Both the position numbers and the translations under genes were made by a program. From the NCBI RefSeq assembly GCF_000504085.1, contig NC_022792.1, positions 1,950,001 to 2,014,000 of the forward strand: DNA of 64,000 nt, read 5' to 3'. Positions within the stretch are counted from its first letter, which is position 1. Every line of letters begins with the position of its first letter. The notes under the pieces were generated by a model. It made no database searches and was not told where the DNA came from. It saw only the letters and a program-made list of their open reading frames with translations. This stretch comes from Pseudothermotoga elfii DSM 9442 = NBRC 107921 (GTDB lineage Bacteria > Thermotogota > Thermotogae > Thermotogales > DSM-5069). Shown here one piece after another: positions 50,831 to 60,212 of the stretch.

Positions 50831-51153
50831 TCAAGCCTGGCTGCATCACTCCAAAGACCCTCCAGATCGTAGAAATCACGGCCACGTGCGGTAAAAATGT
50901 GTACCACTATATTACCAGCATCTATCAATAGCCAGTCATACCCTCCACCCTTGTCAAAGTAAATCAACGGATATTTATTGTTTACAAAAAACTCCACCAC
51001 TGCATCTCTCAAAGTACCCATGTGCGTTTGAGAGTTGGCAGTTACTATGACAAAATATTCTGTCGGCAAGGGGGTATTTGACATATCAAGCACTACTGGC
51101 TCTATAGCTTCTTTTTCGTTCATTAGCTGAAGCAACTTTTTCAAAATCTCCAC
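50827..51153 (-). CDS. rsfS: Ribosomal silencing factor RsfS
   Basis: The 108-residue protein matches RsfS (Iojap), which binds uL14 and blocks subunit joining under nutrient stress: VVLDMSNTPLPTEYFVIVTA, then GGYDWLLIDAGNIVVHIF and ARGRDFYDLEGLWSDA. It lies 4 bases after glmS and is probably the last gene of the rpmF-plsX-glmS transcript. Confidence 0.95.
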   Translation of the reverse strand: MEILKKLLQLMNEKEAIEPVVLDMSNTPLPTEYFVIVTANSQTHMGTLRDAVVEFFVNNKYPLIYFDKGGGYDWLLIDAGNIVVHIFTARGRDFYDLEGLWSDAARLD

Positions 51154-51157
51154 ATAA

Positions 51158-52975
51158 TCACTCCACAGTCACGCTTTTTGCAAGATTTCTCGGTTTATCA
51201 GGATCCAGTCCAAGTTCGTCTGCCACAAAGTAAGCAAAAAGTTGAATTGCTGGTGTCATCAGAACTGGATAAAGCTGCTCATCACTTGTATTGACATAGA
51301 TAAGATCATCCGCAAGTTCCTTTAATTCATAGTTCTCGTCGTTTGTCACCGCTAATATTTTCGCATTTCTTGATTTGCACTCTATTACATTACTCTTCAT
51401 TTTCTGAAACAGAGAATCATACGGAATGATCGAAAACACAGGAAAATCTGGCCCGAGCATAGCTATTGGTCCATGTTTGAGCTCACCAGCAGGATATGCC
51501 GTAGCGTGAATATAACTTATTTCCTTCAATTTTAAAGCTCCTTCAAGGGCTGTTGGATATCCATATCCTCTTCCAATATACATAAAATGTTTGAAATCTT
51601 TGTATTTCTTCGCTATAGCGTGTATAGATTCGGCTCCTTTTAAAGAGTTCTCAAAAACCTCTGGCAATCTCAAAAGTTTGTCAACAAAATCCCGTTTTCC
51701 TGTGGATTCCTTTGACTGAATTATCTTAATTGCAAGCAAATAAAGCATTACAAGTTGCGCAACATATGATTTAGTAGCGGCGACACTTATCTCTGGACCC
51801 GCATTTAAATATAAAACAATGTCAGATTCGCGCGTTAAAGTTGAACCCAGAACATTTGTCACAGATATGATCTTTGCACCATACTTTTTTGCAAGTCGAA
51901 CAGATTCGAGAGTGTCCGCCGTTTCACCTGATTGCGATATTGCAACCATAATAGAACCTGGTTTTATATGCGGCTTTTTGTACCTGAATTCTGAAGACAC
52001 ATCTACATCAACGGTAACATCGCTCATGTTTTCCAGAAAATATTTAAAAACAAGTGCCGCATGAGAGCTTGTACCACAAGCAACAACTTTCAACGTCTGC
52101 AATTCTTTTAAAGATACTTCAAATGGCTCAAGTTCCTGAAGAACAACTCTGCCATCTTTTATTCGACCGGTCAATACCGAAACAATACATGAAGGTTCTT
52201 CAAAAATCTCTTTTAGCATGAAATGTTTATAACCAGATTTCTGCGCATCTTCATAAGACCATGTTATCTCAACAGGCTTGCAATTATGTTCAATACCATC
52301 AGTGCCGAAAATTCTCAATTCATTTTTTCTGAGCAGGGCTATCTCTCCATCTTCAAGAAAGATAACATCTTTCATGAATTTCAACAGAGGCGTAACATCA
52401 GATGCAAGACCAACAACCGAATCGCCTTTTCCCACGACCAGAGGGCTTCCCTTACGGGCACCAATTATAACATCTGGGTGATCTGAGTGAATTACTGCTA
52501 TTGCATAACTTCCTTCAAGCTTCAGAACAGTTTTTCTGACTGCTTCAAGTAGATCACCATTGTAATATTCTTCTATTAGATGAGGAATAATCTCAGTATC
52601 TGTTTCGGAGACAAAGTTGTGTCCTAACTCCTGGAGACGAACTTTTAATGACCGAAAATTCTCAATTATTCCATTGTGAACCACTGATATTTTACCTGTG
52701 CAATCAATATGAGGATGTGCGTTGATGTCGTTCGGTTCCCCGTGCGTTGCCCATCTGGTATGAGCAATACCATTCTCTGTGTGTTCTTTTAAAACTGATT
52801 GGAGATGGTCCTTCAATACTTTGACTTTTCCCTTCGCCTTTGCTAATTGAATTACACCATCTTTTAAAAACGCGATCCCAGCAGAATCATATCCGCGGTA
52901 TTCAAGTTTTTCAAGAGCTTCTATGAGGTCAATTACTTTTATATTTTCACCGATCAGCCCCACTATCCCGCACAC
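51158..52975 (-). CDS. glmS: Glutamine--fructose-6-phosphate aminotransferase
   Basis: The 605-residue enzyme makes glucosamine 6-phosphate for cell-wall precursors. The GTG start places the nucleophile Cys at position 2 (CGIVGLIGE). The glutaminase domain has RGYDSAGIA and TRWATHGEPN. The two SIS domains show SQSGETADTLE, AATKSYVAQL and GELKHGPIAML, and it ends NLAKSVTVE. AGGAGAG precedes the GTG at 52975. Its start lies 29 bases inside plsX, so the two are coupled. No glmS ribozyme can fit, since the upstream bases are plsX coding sequence. Confidence 0.97.
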   Translation of the reverse strand: MCGIVGLIGENIKVIDLIEALEKLEYRGYDSAGIAFLKDGVIQLAKAKGKVKVLKDHLQSVLKEHTENGIAHTRWATHGEPNDINAHPHIDCTGKISVVHNGIIENFRSLKVRLQELGHNFVSETDTEIIPHLIEEYYNGDLLEAVRKTVLKLEGSYAIAVIHSDHPDVIIGARKGSPLVVGKGDSVVGLASDVTPLLKFMKDVIFLEDGEIALLRKNELRIFGTDGIEHNCKPVEITWSYEDAQKSGYKHFMLKEIFEEPSCIVSVLTGRIKDGRVVLQELEPFEVSLKELQTLKVVACGTSSHAALVFKYFLENMSDVTVDVDVSSEFRYKKPHIKPGSIMVAISQSGETADTLESVRLAKKYGAKIISVTNVLGSTLTRESDIVLYLNAGPEISVAATKSYVAQLVMLYLLAIKIIQSKESTGKRDFVDKLLRLPEVFENSLKGAESIHAIAKKYKDFKHFMYIGRGYGYPTALEGALKLKEISYIHATAYPAGELKHGPIAMLGPDFPVFSIIPYDSLFQKMKSNVIECKSRNAKILAVTNDENYELKELADDLIYVNTSDEQLYPVLMTPAIQLFAYFVADELGLDPDKPRNLAKSVTVE

Positions 52976-53933
52976 GCTTTATCTCTCCTTCTATGGATTC
53001 AACAATTTTCATCTCTGCGCCAACACGGGCAACTTCGAGAGCGTTTTGAATTGCTAATCTATCAGAGGAGCCATGTGCCTTGACAACAAGTCCATTTACA
53101 CCCAGAATAAAAGCACCACCATAACTACGCGGATCAAGCGCTTTTTTAAGGCTTGAGAAAACCTTTTTCATCAATAGAGCGCCTATTTTTTGAACGAAAC
53201 CAGCTTTTTTAACTTCTGATTTCAGTGTGTCCAGTATCATTTTTGCTGTTCCTTCCATGGTTTTCATCGCGACATTTCCCGAAAACCCTTCCGTAACAAC
53301 CACATCCGCTTTTCCTGTATTCAAATCATGACCTTCTACATTCCCAATGAAAAAATCTGGAAAATACCTCTTTAAAAGCTCGTAAGTCTCTCTTGTGGTT
53401 TCGTCGCCTTTCGTTTCCTCTTCTCCAACATTCAAAAGACCTATAGAGGGTTTTTCTCTTCCAAGCACCTTCGCGTATGATAGTCCCATCACAGCAAAGT
53501 CCACCAGATGTTCAGGTCTTGAACGAACATTTGCTCCAGCATCAATCAACACAGTAAAACCATTTAAAGATGGTACAGGAACAGCCAAAGCAGGTCTTTC
53601 TACTCCGTGAATTCTTCCAAGAATAAACGTCGCTCCTGCCAGAAGAGCTCCTGTATTTCCAGCACTGATAAACACATCTACTGCGCCCTCTTTGAGTAAC
53701 TTTAACCCGATATACATTGAGGAGGTTTTTCTTCTGAGGATTTCCGTAGGTTTCACATCCATAGGCAAGAAATCACTAACCTCAACCTTTTCAAAACCGG
53801 TTGCGTTTGCTAAGGCTTCTTTTGTTCCAACAAGAAACAGCTTGCAGTCTTTTCTGGAAAACAACCTGGCACCCTCAAGAATTTCCCCGGGTGCCCTGTC
53901 GCCTCCCATCAAATCAATTGCAACACGAATCAT
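52947..53933 (-). CDS. plsX: Phosphate acyltransferase PlsX
   Basis: The 328-residue enzyme converts acyl-ACP to acyl-phosphate for phospholipid synthesis. It begins RVAIDLMGGDRAPGEILEG and has FISAGNTGALLAGATFILG, LIDAGANVRSRPEHLVDFA and the C-terminal DPRSYGGAFILGVNGLVVKAHG family region (shown in parts). It starts 4 bases after rpmF, the standard bacterial order rpmF-plsX, and overlaps glmS at its end. Confidence 0.96.
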   Translation of the reverse strand: MIRVAIDLMGGDRAPGEILEGARLFSRKDCKLFLVGTKEALANATGFEKVEVSDFLPMDVKPTEILRRKTSSMYIGLKLLKEGAVDVFISAGNTGALLAGATFILGRIHGVERPALAVPVPSLNGFTVLIDAGANVRSRPEHLVDFAVMGLSYAKVLGREKPSIGLLNVGEEETKGDETTRETYELLKRYFPDFFIGNVEGHDLNTGKADVVVTEGFSGNVAMKTMEGTAKMILDTLKSEVKKAGFVQKIGALLMKKVFSSLKKALDPRSYGGAFILGVNGLVVKAHGSSDRLAIQNALEVARVGAEMKIVESIEGEIKRVRDSGADR

Positions 53934-53937
53934 TGCC

Positions 53938-54120
53938 TCACTCTGCTATTTCCAAAATTTGCTTTCCGTTATAATAACCGCAGTGAAGGCAAACTCTATG
54001 TGGCAATTTAGGTTGGCCACAATTTGGACATTTGCTGATGGGAACACTAACTGTTCTGTAAATTTTTGCTCTTTTTGTGTGCGTTCTTGATCTTGAGCGC
54101 TTTTGTTTTGGTACAGCCAT
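53938..54120 (-). CDS. rpmF: 50S ribosomal protein L32
   Basis: The 60-residue protein has the basic N-terminus VPKQKRSRSRTHTKRA and a zinc ribbon of CPNCGQPK and CLHCGYYNG. It lies 4 bases after the YceD-family gene and 4 bases before plsX, the usual context. GGAGGGTTAACGA precedes the ATG. Confidence 0.97.
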   Translation of the reverse strand: MAVPKQKRSRSRTHTKRAKIYRTVSVPISKCPNCGQPKLPHRVCLHCGYYNGKQILEIAE

Positions 54121-54124
54121 TTCG

Positions 54125-54667
54125 TTAACCCTCCTTATGTATACTTTTCTTTAATATCAACAACTTGCCCAATCTTGGATCTATAGACTGTTCCTCGCAT
54201 GAATGATCAGTATTTTCATTCAAATCAGCTCCACAACGCGGACATAACCCCTTGCAATTTTCATTGCACAGGACTCTCATAGGCACATCCATTACTATTG
54301 CTTCCAGTATGCGGTCAGTTAAATCTATTCTACCAGAAGAATAGTATATCACGTTTCTCAAAGATTGTAATTCTTCTTCTCGCTCCTCTGGTGCTTCATC
54401 GATTGGTTTATAAAGCGCCTCTATCGTTCCATTTATAGCAAGATGAACAGGTTTTAAGCATCTGTCACACGGATGTTCTATGGTCGTTTTCACATATCCA
54501 CCAACCGCTATTCCTTCCTTAGCAACCACCGCAACAATCTTTACCTTTACTGGTTCAAGCACTTTGCACCTGTAACTGTGCAAATCAACATAATCTGCTT
54601 CATAAAATCCTTCAATAAAAATCCTTCGCTCCTGGCTCAAAATTTCAGTGTCAATCACCCAGTTCAA
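54125..54667 (-). CDS. yceD: YceD/DUF177 family protein
   Basis: The 180-residue protein matches the DUF177 family found upstream of rpmF in most bacteria: HPCDRCLKPVHLAINGTIEAL, then IDLTDRILEAIVMDVPMRVLC and CKGLCPRCGADLNEN, four cysteines likely to bind zinc. It starts at TTG 54667 behind GAGGTG. The role is linked to 23S rRNA or ribosome assembly but not settled. It is the first gene of the rpmF-plsX-glmS-rsfS run and divergent from the transglycosylase gene. Confidence 0.92.
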   Translation of the reverse strand: MNWVIDTEILSQERRIFIEGFYEADYVDLHSYRCKVLEPVKVKIVAVVAKEGIAVGGYVKTTIEHPCDRCLKPVHLAINGTIEALYKPIDEAPEEREEELQSLRNVIYYSSGRIDLTDRILEAIVMDVPMRVLCNENCKGLCPRCGADLNENTDHSCEEQSIDPRLGKLLILKKSIHKEG

Positions 54668-54691
54668 GAGATCACCTCAATCCTGTATAAT
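54663..54691 (+). promoter_or_regulatory. Promoter of the transglycosylase gene
   Basis: TTCAAG (54663-54668), 17 bases, TATAAT (54686-54691), 18 bases before ATG 54709. The -35 overlaps the start of the divergent yceD. Confidence 0.5.
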
Positions 54692-54708
54692 GTAAAAAGG
54701 GCGATTTG

Positions 54709-55602
54709 ATGAGAAAAATCCTGTTGATTATAAATATAGCAATCAACTGCCTGCTTTTTGCAGACCCTTTGTTTTTGCTGACAGATCCAAAAACACACTT
54801 TTCCATAGAATTGTACACCAATAAGCTGCAATTGTCCATTTTTCAACCATTTTTTTACAGTTCTGTACCTATCGATCTTCTGATAGATCAAGGAGATGAT
54901 TCAAGCATCCTGAAAGGACTGATATCAGTTGAATCAGCTTTTTTTATACATGCTGTGTCAGAGAAAGGTGCCATGGGTTTAACTCAGATGATGCCATCTA
55001 CAGCTTATGAGCTGGGAGTTTTGAATGCATTCAATCCGTTTCAGGCGCTGGATGGAGCAAAACTTTATCTTAACAAACTTCAAGAAAGATTTGGAAAAAT
55101 AGATTACGCGCTTTCAGCGTATTATGAAGGCCCAAGCAAGGTTTCACTCTATGGACCATCTGAAGAAGGCAGAAAATATTCTCAAAAGGTTATAGAGGAA
55201 TCGAAAAAATTTAAAGATAACCAGGTTTTTATCAGAGATGTTTTTTATCTTCAGCCACACATAAGTGTTGGCAAGGAACTCAATGATCTGTCAGCAGGAT
55301 TGAACTTTGTCAACTCATTTCTTGGCATCGTTGATTTTCAGGGTGGATTCGATATATCAGCAGGCGAATTTTCGCATTACTTTTTTGCTTATCCAAGAAT
55401 ATCTCACTCGCTCTCCCTCATATTTGGGGAAAAAAACCTCGAACTTGTTGCCGGCATTTCATACACAAAGTTACCAAATTTTGGTGTAGAATTACTATTA
55501 AACTCAAATTACTTCGATATCTCAATCAAATTTAAATTATGGCAGGTAATTTTTTCGGCTGGTTGGTCCTCTGAAGGATTACACTTAGGGGTGATAAAAT
55601 AA
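54709..55602 (+). CDS. Lytic transglycosylase (SLT) with beta-rich C-terminal domain
   Basis: The 297-residue protein has a signal peptide (RKILLIINIAINCLLFA) and an SLT lysozyme-like domain (about 65-165): catalytic Glu in LISVESAFFIH, then GAMGLTQMMPSTAYELG and ALSAYYEGPSKV. It would cleave glycan strands of peptidoglycan. Residues about 185-297 form alternating strand-like blocks (FSHYFFAYPRISHSLSLIFG, LELVAGISYTKL, GVELLLNSNYFDISIKF), unusual for small SLT proteins and resembling a partial outer-membrane beta sheet. ATG 54709 is preferred over TTG 54706. It lies 24 bases upstream of fliF, so a role in flagellar assembly through the wall is plausible. Confidence 0.85.
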   Translation: MRKILLIINIAINCLLFADPLFLLTDPKTHFSIELYTNKLQLSIFQPFFYSSVPIDLLIDQGDDSSILKGLISVESAFFIHAVSEKGAMGLTQMMPSTAYELGVLNAFNPFQALDGAKLYLNKLQERFGKIDYALSAYYEGPSKVSLYGPSEEGRKYSQKVIEESKKFKDNQVFIRDVFYLQPHISVGKELNDLSAGLNFVNSFLGIVDFQGGFDISAGEFSHYFFAYPRISHSLSLIFGEKNLELVAGISYTKLPNFGVELLLNSNYFDISIKFKLWQVIFSAGWSSEGLHLGVIK

Positions 55603-55626
55603 TTAAATAGATTAGGAGTGATACTG

Positions 55627-57234
55627 TTGGAATTTTTGAAAAAAATTCAAGAGTATCTAAAAGGATTCTATGAAAAATGGAAAGGTCTACCGAGAGGTAA
55701 CAAAATACTTTTCTCAGGTATAGCTGTATCAATAATAATCGTAGGCATTCTGACAATAATTTTTGTTGCTGCTCCAAGATACACGCTCCTGGTAAGTGGT
55801 CTGACTGATGAGCAATCCGGCTATCTGATACAGCAACTTGAAACAATGGGAGTGGAGTATAAAGTAGAACCTGGAAGAGTGCTTGTTTCAGATAAGTACA
55901 ATGTTTATGAATTAAGAATGAGGCTTGCCTCCATGGGGGTTCTGGGAGCTACAACGAAAGGTTTTGAAATACTTGATCAACAAAGCTTTGGAGCAACAAG
56001 TTTTGATAAGCAGGTTCGTTACCAGGTTGCCCTTCAGGGAGAACTTGAGCGCAGTATCATGACTATAAGTGGTGTCAGATCTGCCCGGGTACACCTGACT
56101 CTACCAAAATATACATATTATGTCCGGGGTGAGATGGCTGAACCAAAGGCATCTGTGCTGGTTGTTCTGCAACCAGGCCAAGACCTCTCACAAAATCAAA
56201 TTAAAGGAATAATGGAACTTGTGGCTGGTGCTGTGGAGGGCATGAAACTTGAAAATGTTAAGGTGATAGATCAAATGTCCCGTGTATTGAGTGATAAAGT
56301 TACAGCTTCTCAAGATATGTTGCTTGCTTCTAACCGAGCAGAGTTGAAAATGAGTCTTGAATCATATTATCAGAAAAAGATAAAGCAAACTCTCGAATCA
56401 GTCTTTGGCCCGAGCAGAGTCGAGGTAATACCGGATATTAAACTCAACTGGGAAAGAGTCGAAAGGCAGTTGACAAAATATGAGCCTGCAACAAGGCAGG
56501 GAGGAATTGTTAGAAGTCAGGAACAGGAATCTGAAAAAAGTGCAAATTTGCCTGCAACAGGTGGAGCAGTTGGTACTGATTCTAATATACCACCTACATA
56601 TCCTACTACAACTTCTCAAGGCACATCAACATATGAACGGAGTCACACAATAACAAATTACGAACTGAACACTGTTGTCGAAAATGTTGTCCAAAACAAA
56701 GAAGGTGAAATAGATACCCTGAGTCTCTCTGTAATAATAGATGCTTCGTCATCTGTGTTCCAAAATTTCGATGAGGCAGAAAGAGAAAGATGGGCAAACA
56801 TTGTGTCAGACCTTGTTGAAAAAGGTATCGGTGCTAATTCAAGTGACCCAAATTTGGCGGTCTCTGTTGCGTTCCTGCCATTCGATAGAACTTTCGAAGA
56901 GGAATATCAAAAAAGTCTATCAGAAATAGAGAGAAAACGCAGGTTTACCATGATGGTCACGGGCGTTAGTCTCTTATTTGCACTTGGATTCATGCTATTT
57001 TATCTCATGATAATTCAGTTCAGGAGGATAAGAAGCAGACGATTAATAGAAGAAAGAAAACTGAAGATGGAAGAAGAGCTGAAAAAAGTGTTCGAAGAAG
57101 AAGAAGAGGTTCCTCTCACGCCAGAGCAGCAAGCATTGCTTGAATTGAAAGAAAATCTTGAAAAGATATACCGAGAATCCCCAGAAGAAGTAGCAAACAT
57201 AATAAAGCTCTGGCTTGTAGAAAGAGGGATGTAA
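55627..57234 (+). CDS. fliF: Flagellar MS-ring protein FliF
   Basis: The 535-residue MS-ring protein has a first membrane helix (about 28-48), ring-building motifs YTLLVSGLTDEQSGYLIQQL and ATTKGFEILDQQSFGATSFD, ARVHLTLPKYTYYV, a low-complexity Pro/Thr/Ser loop (about 305-340), a second membrane helix near residue 440 and a C-terminal acidic helix that binds FliG. I start at TTG 55627 because AGGAG is 8 bases upstream; the GTG at 55618 overlaps that site. It is followed by fliG one base after its stop. Confidence 0.96.
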   Translation: MEFLKKIQEYLKGFYEKWKGLPRGNKILFSGIAVSIIIVGILTIIFVAAPRYTLLVSGLTDEQSGYLIQQLETMGVEYKVEPGRVLVSDKYNVYELRMRLASMGVLGATTKGFEILDQQSFGATSFDKQVRYQVALQGELERSIMTISGVRSARVHLTLPKYTYYVRGEMAEPKASVLVVLQPGQDLSQNQIKGIMELVAGAVEGMKLENVKVIDQMSRVLSDKVTASQDMLLASNRAELKMSLESYYQKKIKQTLESVFGPSRVEVIPDIKLNWERVERQLTKYEPATRQGGIVRSQEQESEKSANLPATGGAVGTDSNIPPTYPTTTSQGTSTYERSHTITNYELNTVVENVVQNKEGEIDTLSLSVIIDASSSVFQNFDEAERERWANIVSDLVEKGIGANSSDPNLAVSVAFLPFDRTFEEEYQKSLSEIERKRRFTMMVTGVSLLFALGFMLFYLMIIQFRRIRSRRLIEERKLKMEEELKKVFEEEEEVPLTPEQQALLELKENLEKIYRESPEEVANIIKLWLVERGM

Positions 57235-57235
57235 C

Positions 57236-58246
57236 ATGGCAGAGAAAGAACAAATAACAGGAAGAAGGAAAGCGGCGATACTCCTGGTTATGCTCGGACC
57301 TGAGAAAGCTGCTTCTGTACTGAAACACCTCGACGAAAATGACGTTGAGCAGCTTACAGTGGAAATCGCAAATGTTGGTAAAGTAAGTGAAGAAGAGAAA
57401 AAAACTGTCTTGTCAGAGTTTCAGGATATTGCCCGCGCCCGAGAAATGATTTCTCAGGGTGGTATAGAATATGCAAAAGAAGTGCTGCAAAAAGCTTTTG
57501 GACCAGAGAAAGCTATGAAAATCATAGAGAGACTTATTTCAAACCTTCAGGTGAAACCATTTGACTTTCTCAGACAAACAGATCCAATTCAGCTTGTGAA
57601 TTTTCTACAAAATGAGCATCCACAAACGGTAGCGCTAATTCTAAGCTATTTGGAACCACAGCTATCCGGCAAGATTCTTTCCTCACTTTCTGAAGACCTT
57701 CAAGTTGAAGTTGTTAAAAGAATAGCCCTCTTGGAGCGATCTTCTCCAGAAGTTATCAGAGAGATAGAGAAGAATCTGGAGAGAAAGCTTTCCGGGTTCG
57801 TAAGTCAGAGTTTCAGCCAGGTTGGAGGAGTCGATACAGCCGCAGAAATCATGAACAGCCTTGATCGTTCATCCGAGAAAAAAATCATGGAAAAACTCGG
57901 ATACGATTCACCAGAACTTGCTGAAGAGATACGTAGAAGAATGTTCGTATTTGAAGATTTGGCAAAGTTAGATGACAGATCTGTACAGTTGATATTGCGC
58001 GAAGTGGAAACAAGGGATCTGGCACTTGCTCTGAAAGGAGCATCAGAAGAAGTAAAAGAGAAAATATTCAGAAATATCTCCAAAAGAGCTGCACAACTGT
58101 TGCAAGATGAGCTTGAATACATGGGGCCAGTCAGAATAAAAGACGTTGAGGAGGCTCAGCAGAAGATAATAAATGTTGTACGAAGGCTGGAAGAAGCTGG
58201 CGAGATAATTATTGCCAAGGGCGGAGGTGAAGAATTAATAGTGTGA
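57236..58246 (+). CDS. fliG: Flagellar motor switch protein FliG
   Basis: The 336-residue switch protein has RRKAAILLVMLGPEKAASVL, the EHPQ motif in FLQNEHPQTVALILSYL, and the charged C-terminal torque helix region FVFEDLAKLDDRSVQLILRE. It couples stator ion flow to rotor rotation. Length matches the family, and it overlaps fliH by 4 bases. Confidence 0.97.
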   Translation: MAEKEQITGRRKAAILLVMLGPEKAASVLKHLDENDVEQLTVEIANVGKVSEEEKKTVLSEFQDIARAREMISQGGIEYAKEVLQKAFGPEKAMKIIERLISNLQVKPFDFLRQTDPIQLVNFLQNEHPQTVALILSYLEPQLSGKILSSLSEDLQVEVVKRIALLERSSPEVIREIEKNLERKLSGFVSQSFSQVGGVDTAAEIMNSLDRSSEKKIMEKLGYDSPELAEEIRRRMFVFEDLAKLDDRSVQLILREVETRDLALALKGASEEVKEKIFRNISKRAAQLLQDELEYMGPVRIKDVEEAQQKIINVVRRLEEAGEIIIAKGGGEELIV

Positions 58247-58905
58247 TAATAAAAAAGCGCGAACTTTTCGTTGATGTACCATGTGTTATCAGTAAACCGG
58301 AACGAGAAAAAATAGACGACATATCAAAAATATCTGAGAAGGCTCAAGAAAGACTTCGCAAAGTGGAGCTGGAAGCTAAGGAGTTGCTTCAAAAGACTCA
58401 ATTAGAAGCTGAAAAAATCCTGAATGAAGCGCAAATGAAAGCAGCTCAGATAGTTGAAGACGCAAAGAAACAGGCTGAGAATTTGCAAAAAACAGCTGAA
58501 AATAAGGTCAGCAGCGTTGAAAAGATCATGCACGATTTTCATGATCAGTTGATGGCGAAAACGCAGGATATTCTTCAAAAACTTTTAGAAGTTGTACGTG
58601 TTCTGATAGAGAAAATAGCTTACAAAGAAATAGACAAAATAGATTATCAAAGAAAACTCGAGTATATTCTTTCGAAAATTGCCAGCATGAACAATGTGAA
58701 GGTGACCATGAATTTCTCGGATTTTGAAAATTATCCAGAAATTGTGGAAAAATTCAAATCTGCTGGTATAGAGATCAGCAAGTCCGATGCTTTAACAGAA
58801 GGGGAAATTATTGTAGAAACAGAGCTTGGCCTCATAAACGGTACCAAGAGTTACGCTATAGAGATAGTGGAGGAATTAATTGAGGAGGTCTTCGGGCATG
58901 AATGA
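58243..58905 (+). CDS. fliH: Flagellar export regulator FliH
   Basis: The 220-residue protein has a long Glu/Lys/Gln-rich coiled coil (about 25-95, QERLRKVELEAKELLQKTQ) and a C-terminal globular FliH/YscL-like domain. FliH binds and restrains the FliI ATPase in flagellar type III export. It starts at GTG 58243, overlapping the fliG stop (GTGA), with GGAGGTG upstream, and overlaps fliI by 8 bases. Sequence conservation in the family is low, so context is part of the call. Confidence 0.88.
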   Translation: MIIKKRELFVDVPCVISKPEREKIDDISKISEKAQERLRKVELEAKELLQKTQLEAEKILNEAQMKAAQIVEDAKKQAENLQKTAENKVSSVEKIMHDFHDQLMAKTQDILQKLLEVVRVLIEKIAYKEIDKIDYQRKLEYILSKIASMNNVKVTMNFSDFENYPEIVEKFKSAGIEISKSDALTEGEIIVETELGLINGTKSYAIEIVEELIEEVFGHE

Positions 58906-60208
58906 TATCCTGCAGATTCTGGAACTTTTGAAAAGCAGGATCGAGAGAGAAGATTTCCTCAAGATGAATGGGAGAGTTAACCGAATAATTGGCCTCACTG
59001 TCGAATCAACCGGACCAGACGCTTTTCTGGGAGAACTTTGCAAATTGAATCTGGACGGCAAAAAACCTCTCTGCGAGGTCGTTGGTTTCAGAGATGGGAA
59101 GGTTCTCTTGATGCCGCTCGAAGATCTATCGGGCGCCAAGCATGGCACGTTTGTCTACAAAACTAACAGGCGCTTAGATGTAGGAGTATCAGAGGATATG
59201 AAAGGCAGAATTGTCGATGGATTGGGAAGGCCAATAGATGGAAAGCCGCTTATAGCTAAGCACAGATACCCTCTAATAAATAGTGCGCCTCATCCATTGA
59301 AAAGATCGAGGATCACTGCTCCTTTACCAGTTGGAGTTCGAGCTATAGATGGATTTATAACAATAGGAAAAGGTCAGAGAATTGGCATTTTTGCCGGCAG
59401 CGGTGTTGGTAAAAGCACGTTACTTGGCATGATTGCCAGAAACACTGTAGCAGATGTTAACGTAATAGCCCTTATTGGCGAAAGAGGCAGAGAGGTAAGA
59501 GAATTTATCGAAAAAGACCTCGCTAAGGGAATTGAAAAATCAATAGTTGTCGTTTCAACATCCGATCAACCTGCTCTGATGCGTTCAAAAGCACTCTATA
59601 CTGCTACAAGTATCGCCGAATACTTCCGGGATCTTGGGTACGATGTTCTGCTAATGGTTGACTCTCTAACCCGCTGGGCAATGGCCCAGCGAGAGATAGG
59701 TCTTGCAATAGGGGAACCTCCAACAGCCAGAGGTTATCCACCAAGTGTGTTTGCTGGAATTCCTGGCATTCTGGAAAGAGCGGGAAATTCGGACAAAGGT
59801 AGCATCACTGCTATATACACAGTGCTTGTCGAGGCGGATGACTTTAATGAACCAATCTCGGACACTGTCAGAAGCGTTGTAGATGGTCATATTATGCTCT
59901 CAAGAAGACTATCTGAATTGAATCACTATCCAGCCATAGATGTACTTGCAAGTGTAAGCAGATTGATGGTGGATATCGTTGGTCATGATCACCTTGAGGC
60001 AAGCAGAAATCTTCGCAATTTAATGGCAACTTATTATGAAGCAAAAGATCTCATCGATGTAGGGGCTTATAAACCAGGATCGAATCCACAGATAGACAGA
60101 GCAATAAAAATGATAGATCCCATAAACAGCTTTCTCAAACAAAGAATAGATGAAAAACCTGATTATAAAGACACCGTGGCCGAACTTTTAAAGCTTGCTA
60201 ACAGATAG
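58898..60208 (+). CDS. fliI: Flagellum-specific ATP synthase FliI
   Basis: The 436-residue ATPase has Walker A in GIFAGSGVGKSTLLGM, VNVIALIGERGREVREFIE, Walker B in VLLMVDSLTRWAMAQ and the family EPPTARGYPPSVF. It energises flagellar type III secretion. GAGGAGG lies 9 bases before ATG 58898. It is the last visible gene of the fliFGHI run; fliJ is not found next, since the following gene is on the other strand. Confidence 0.97.
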   Translation: MNDILQILELLKSRIEREDFLKMNGRVNRIIGLTVESTGPDAFLGELCKLNLDGKKPLCEVVGFRDGKVLLMPLEDLSGAKHGTFVYKTNRRLDVGVSEDMKGRIVDGLGRPIDGKPLIAKHRYPLINSAPHPLKRSRITAPLPVGVRAIDGFITIGKGQRIGIFAGSGVGKSTLLGMIARNTVADVNVIALIGERGREVREFIEKDLAKGIEKSIVVVSTSDQPALMRSKALYTATSIAEYFRDLGYDVLLMVDSLTRWAMAQREIGLAIGEPPTARGYPPSVFAGIPGILERAGNSDKGSITAIYTVLVEADDFNEPISDTVRSVVDGHIMLSRRLSELNHYPAIDVLASVSRLMVDIVGHDHLEASRNLRNLMATYYEAKDLIDVGAYKPGSNPQIDRAIKMIDPINSFLKQRIDEKPDYKDTVAELLKLANR

Positions 60209-60212
60209 AAAA

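Noticed and set aside
50821-50840. Inverted repeat ccaggctt-aatc-aagcctgg at the fba/rsfS junction
   Set aside because: It forms the overlapping 3' ends of both genes; without a T tract on either strand I do not call a terminator.
52947-53000. Possible glmS ribozyme upstream of glmS
   Set aside because: The upstream bases are plsX coding sequence and the genes overlap, so no ribozyme can be placed there.
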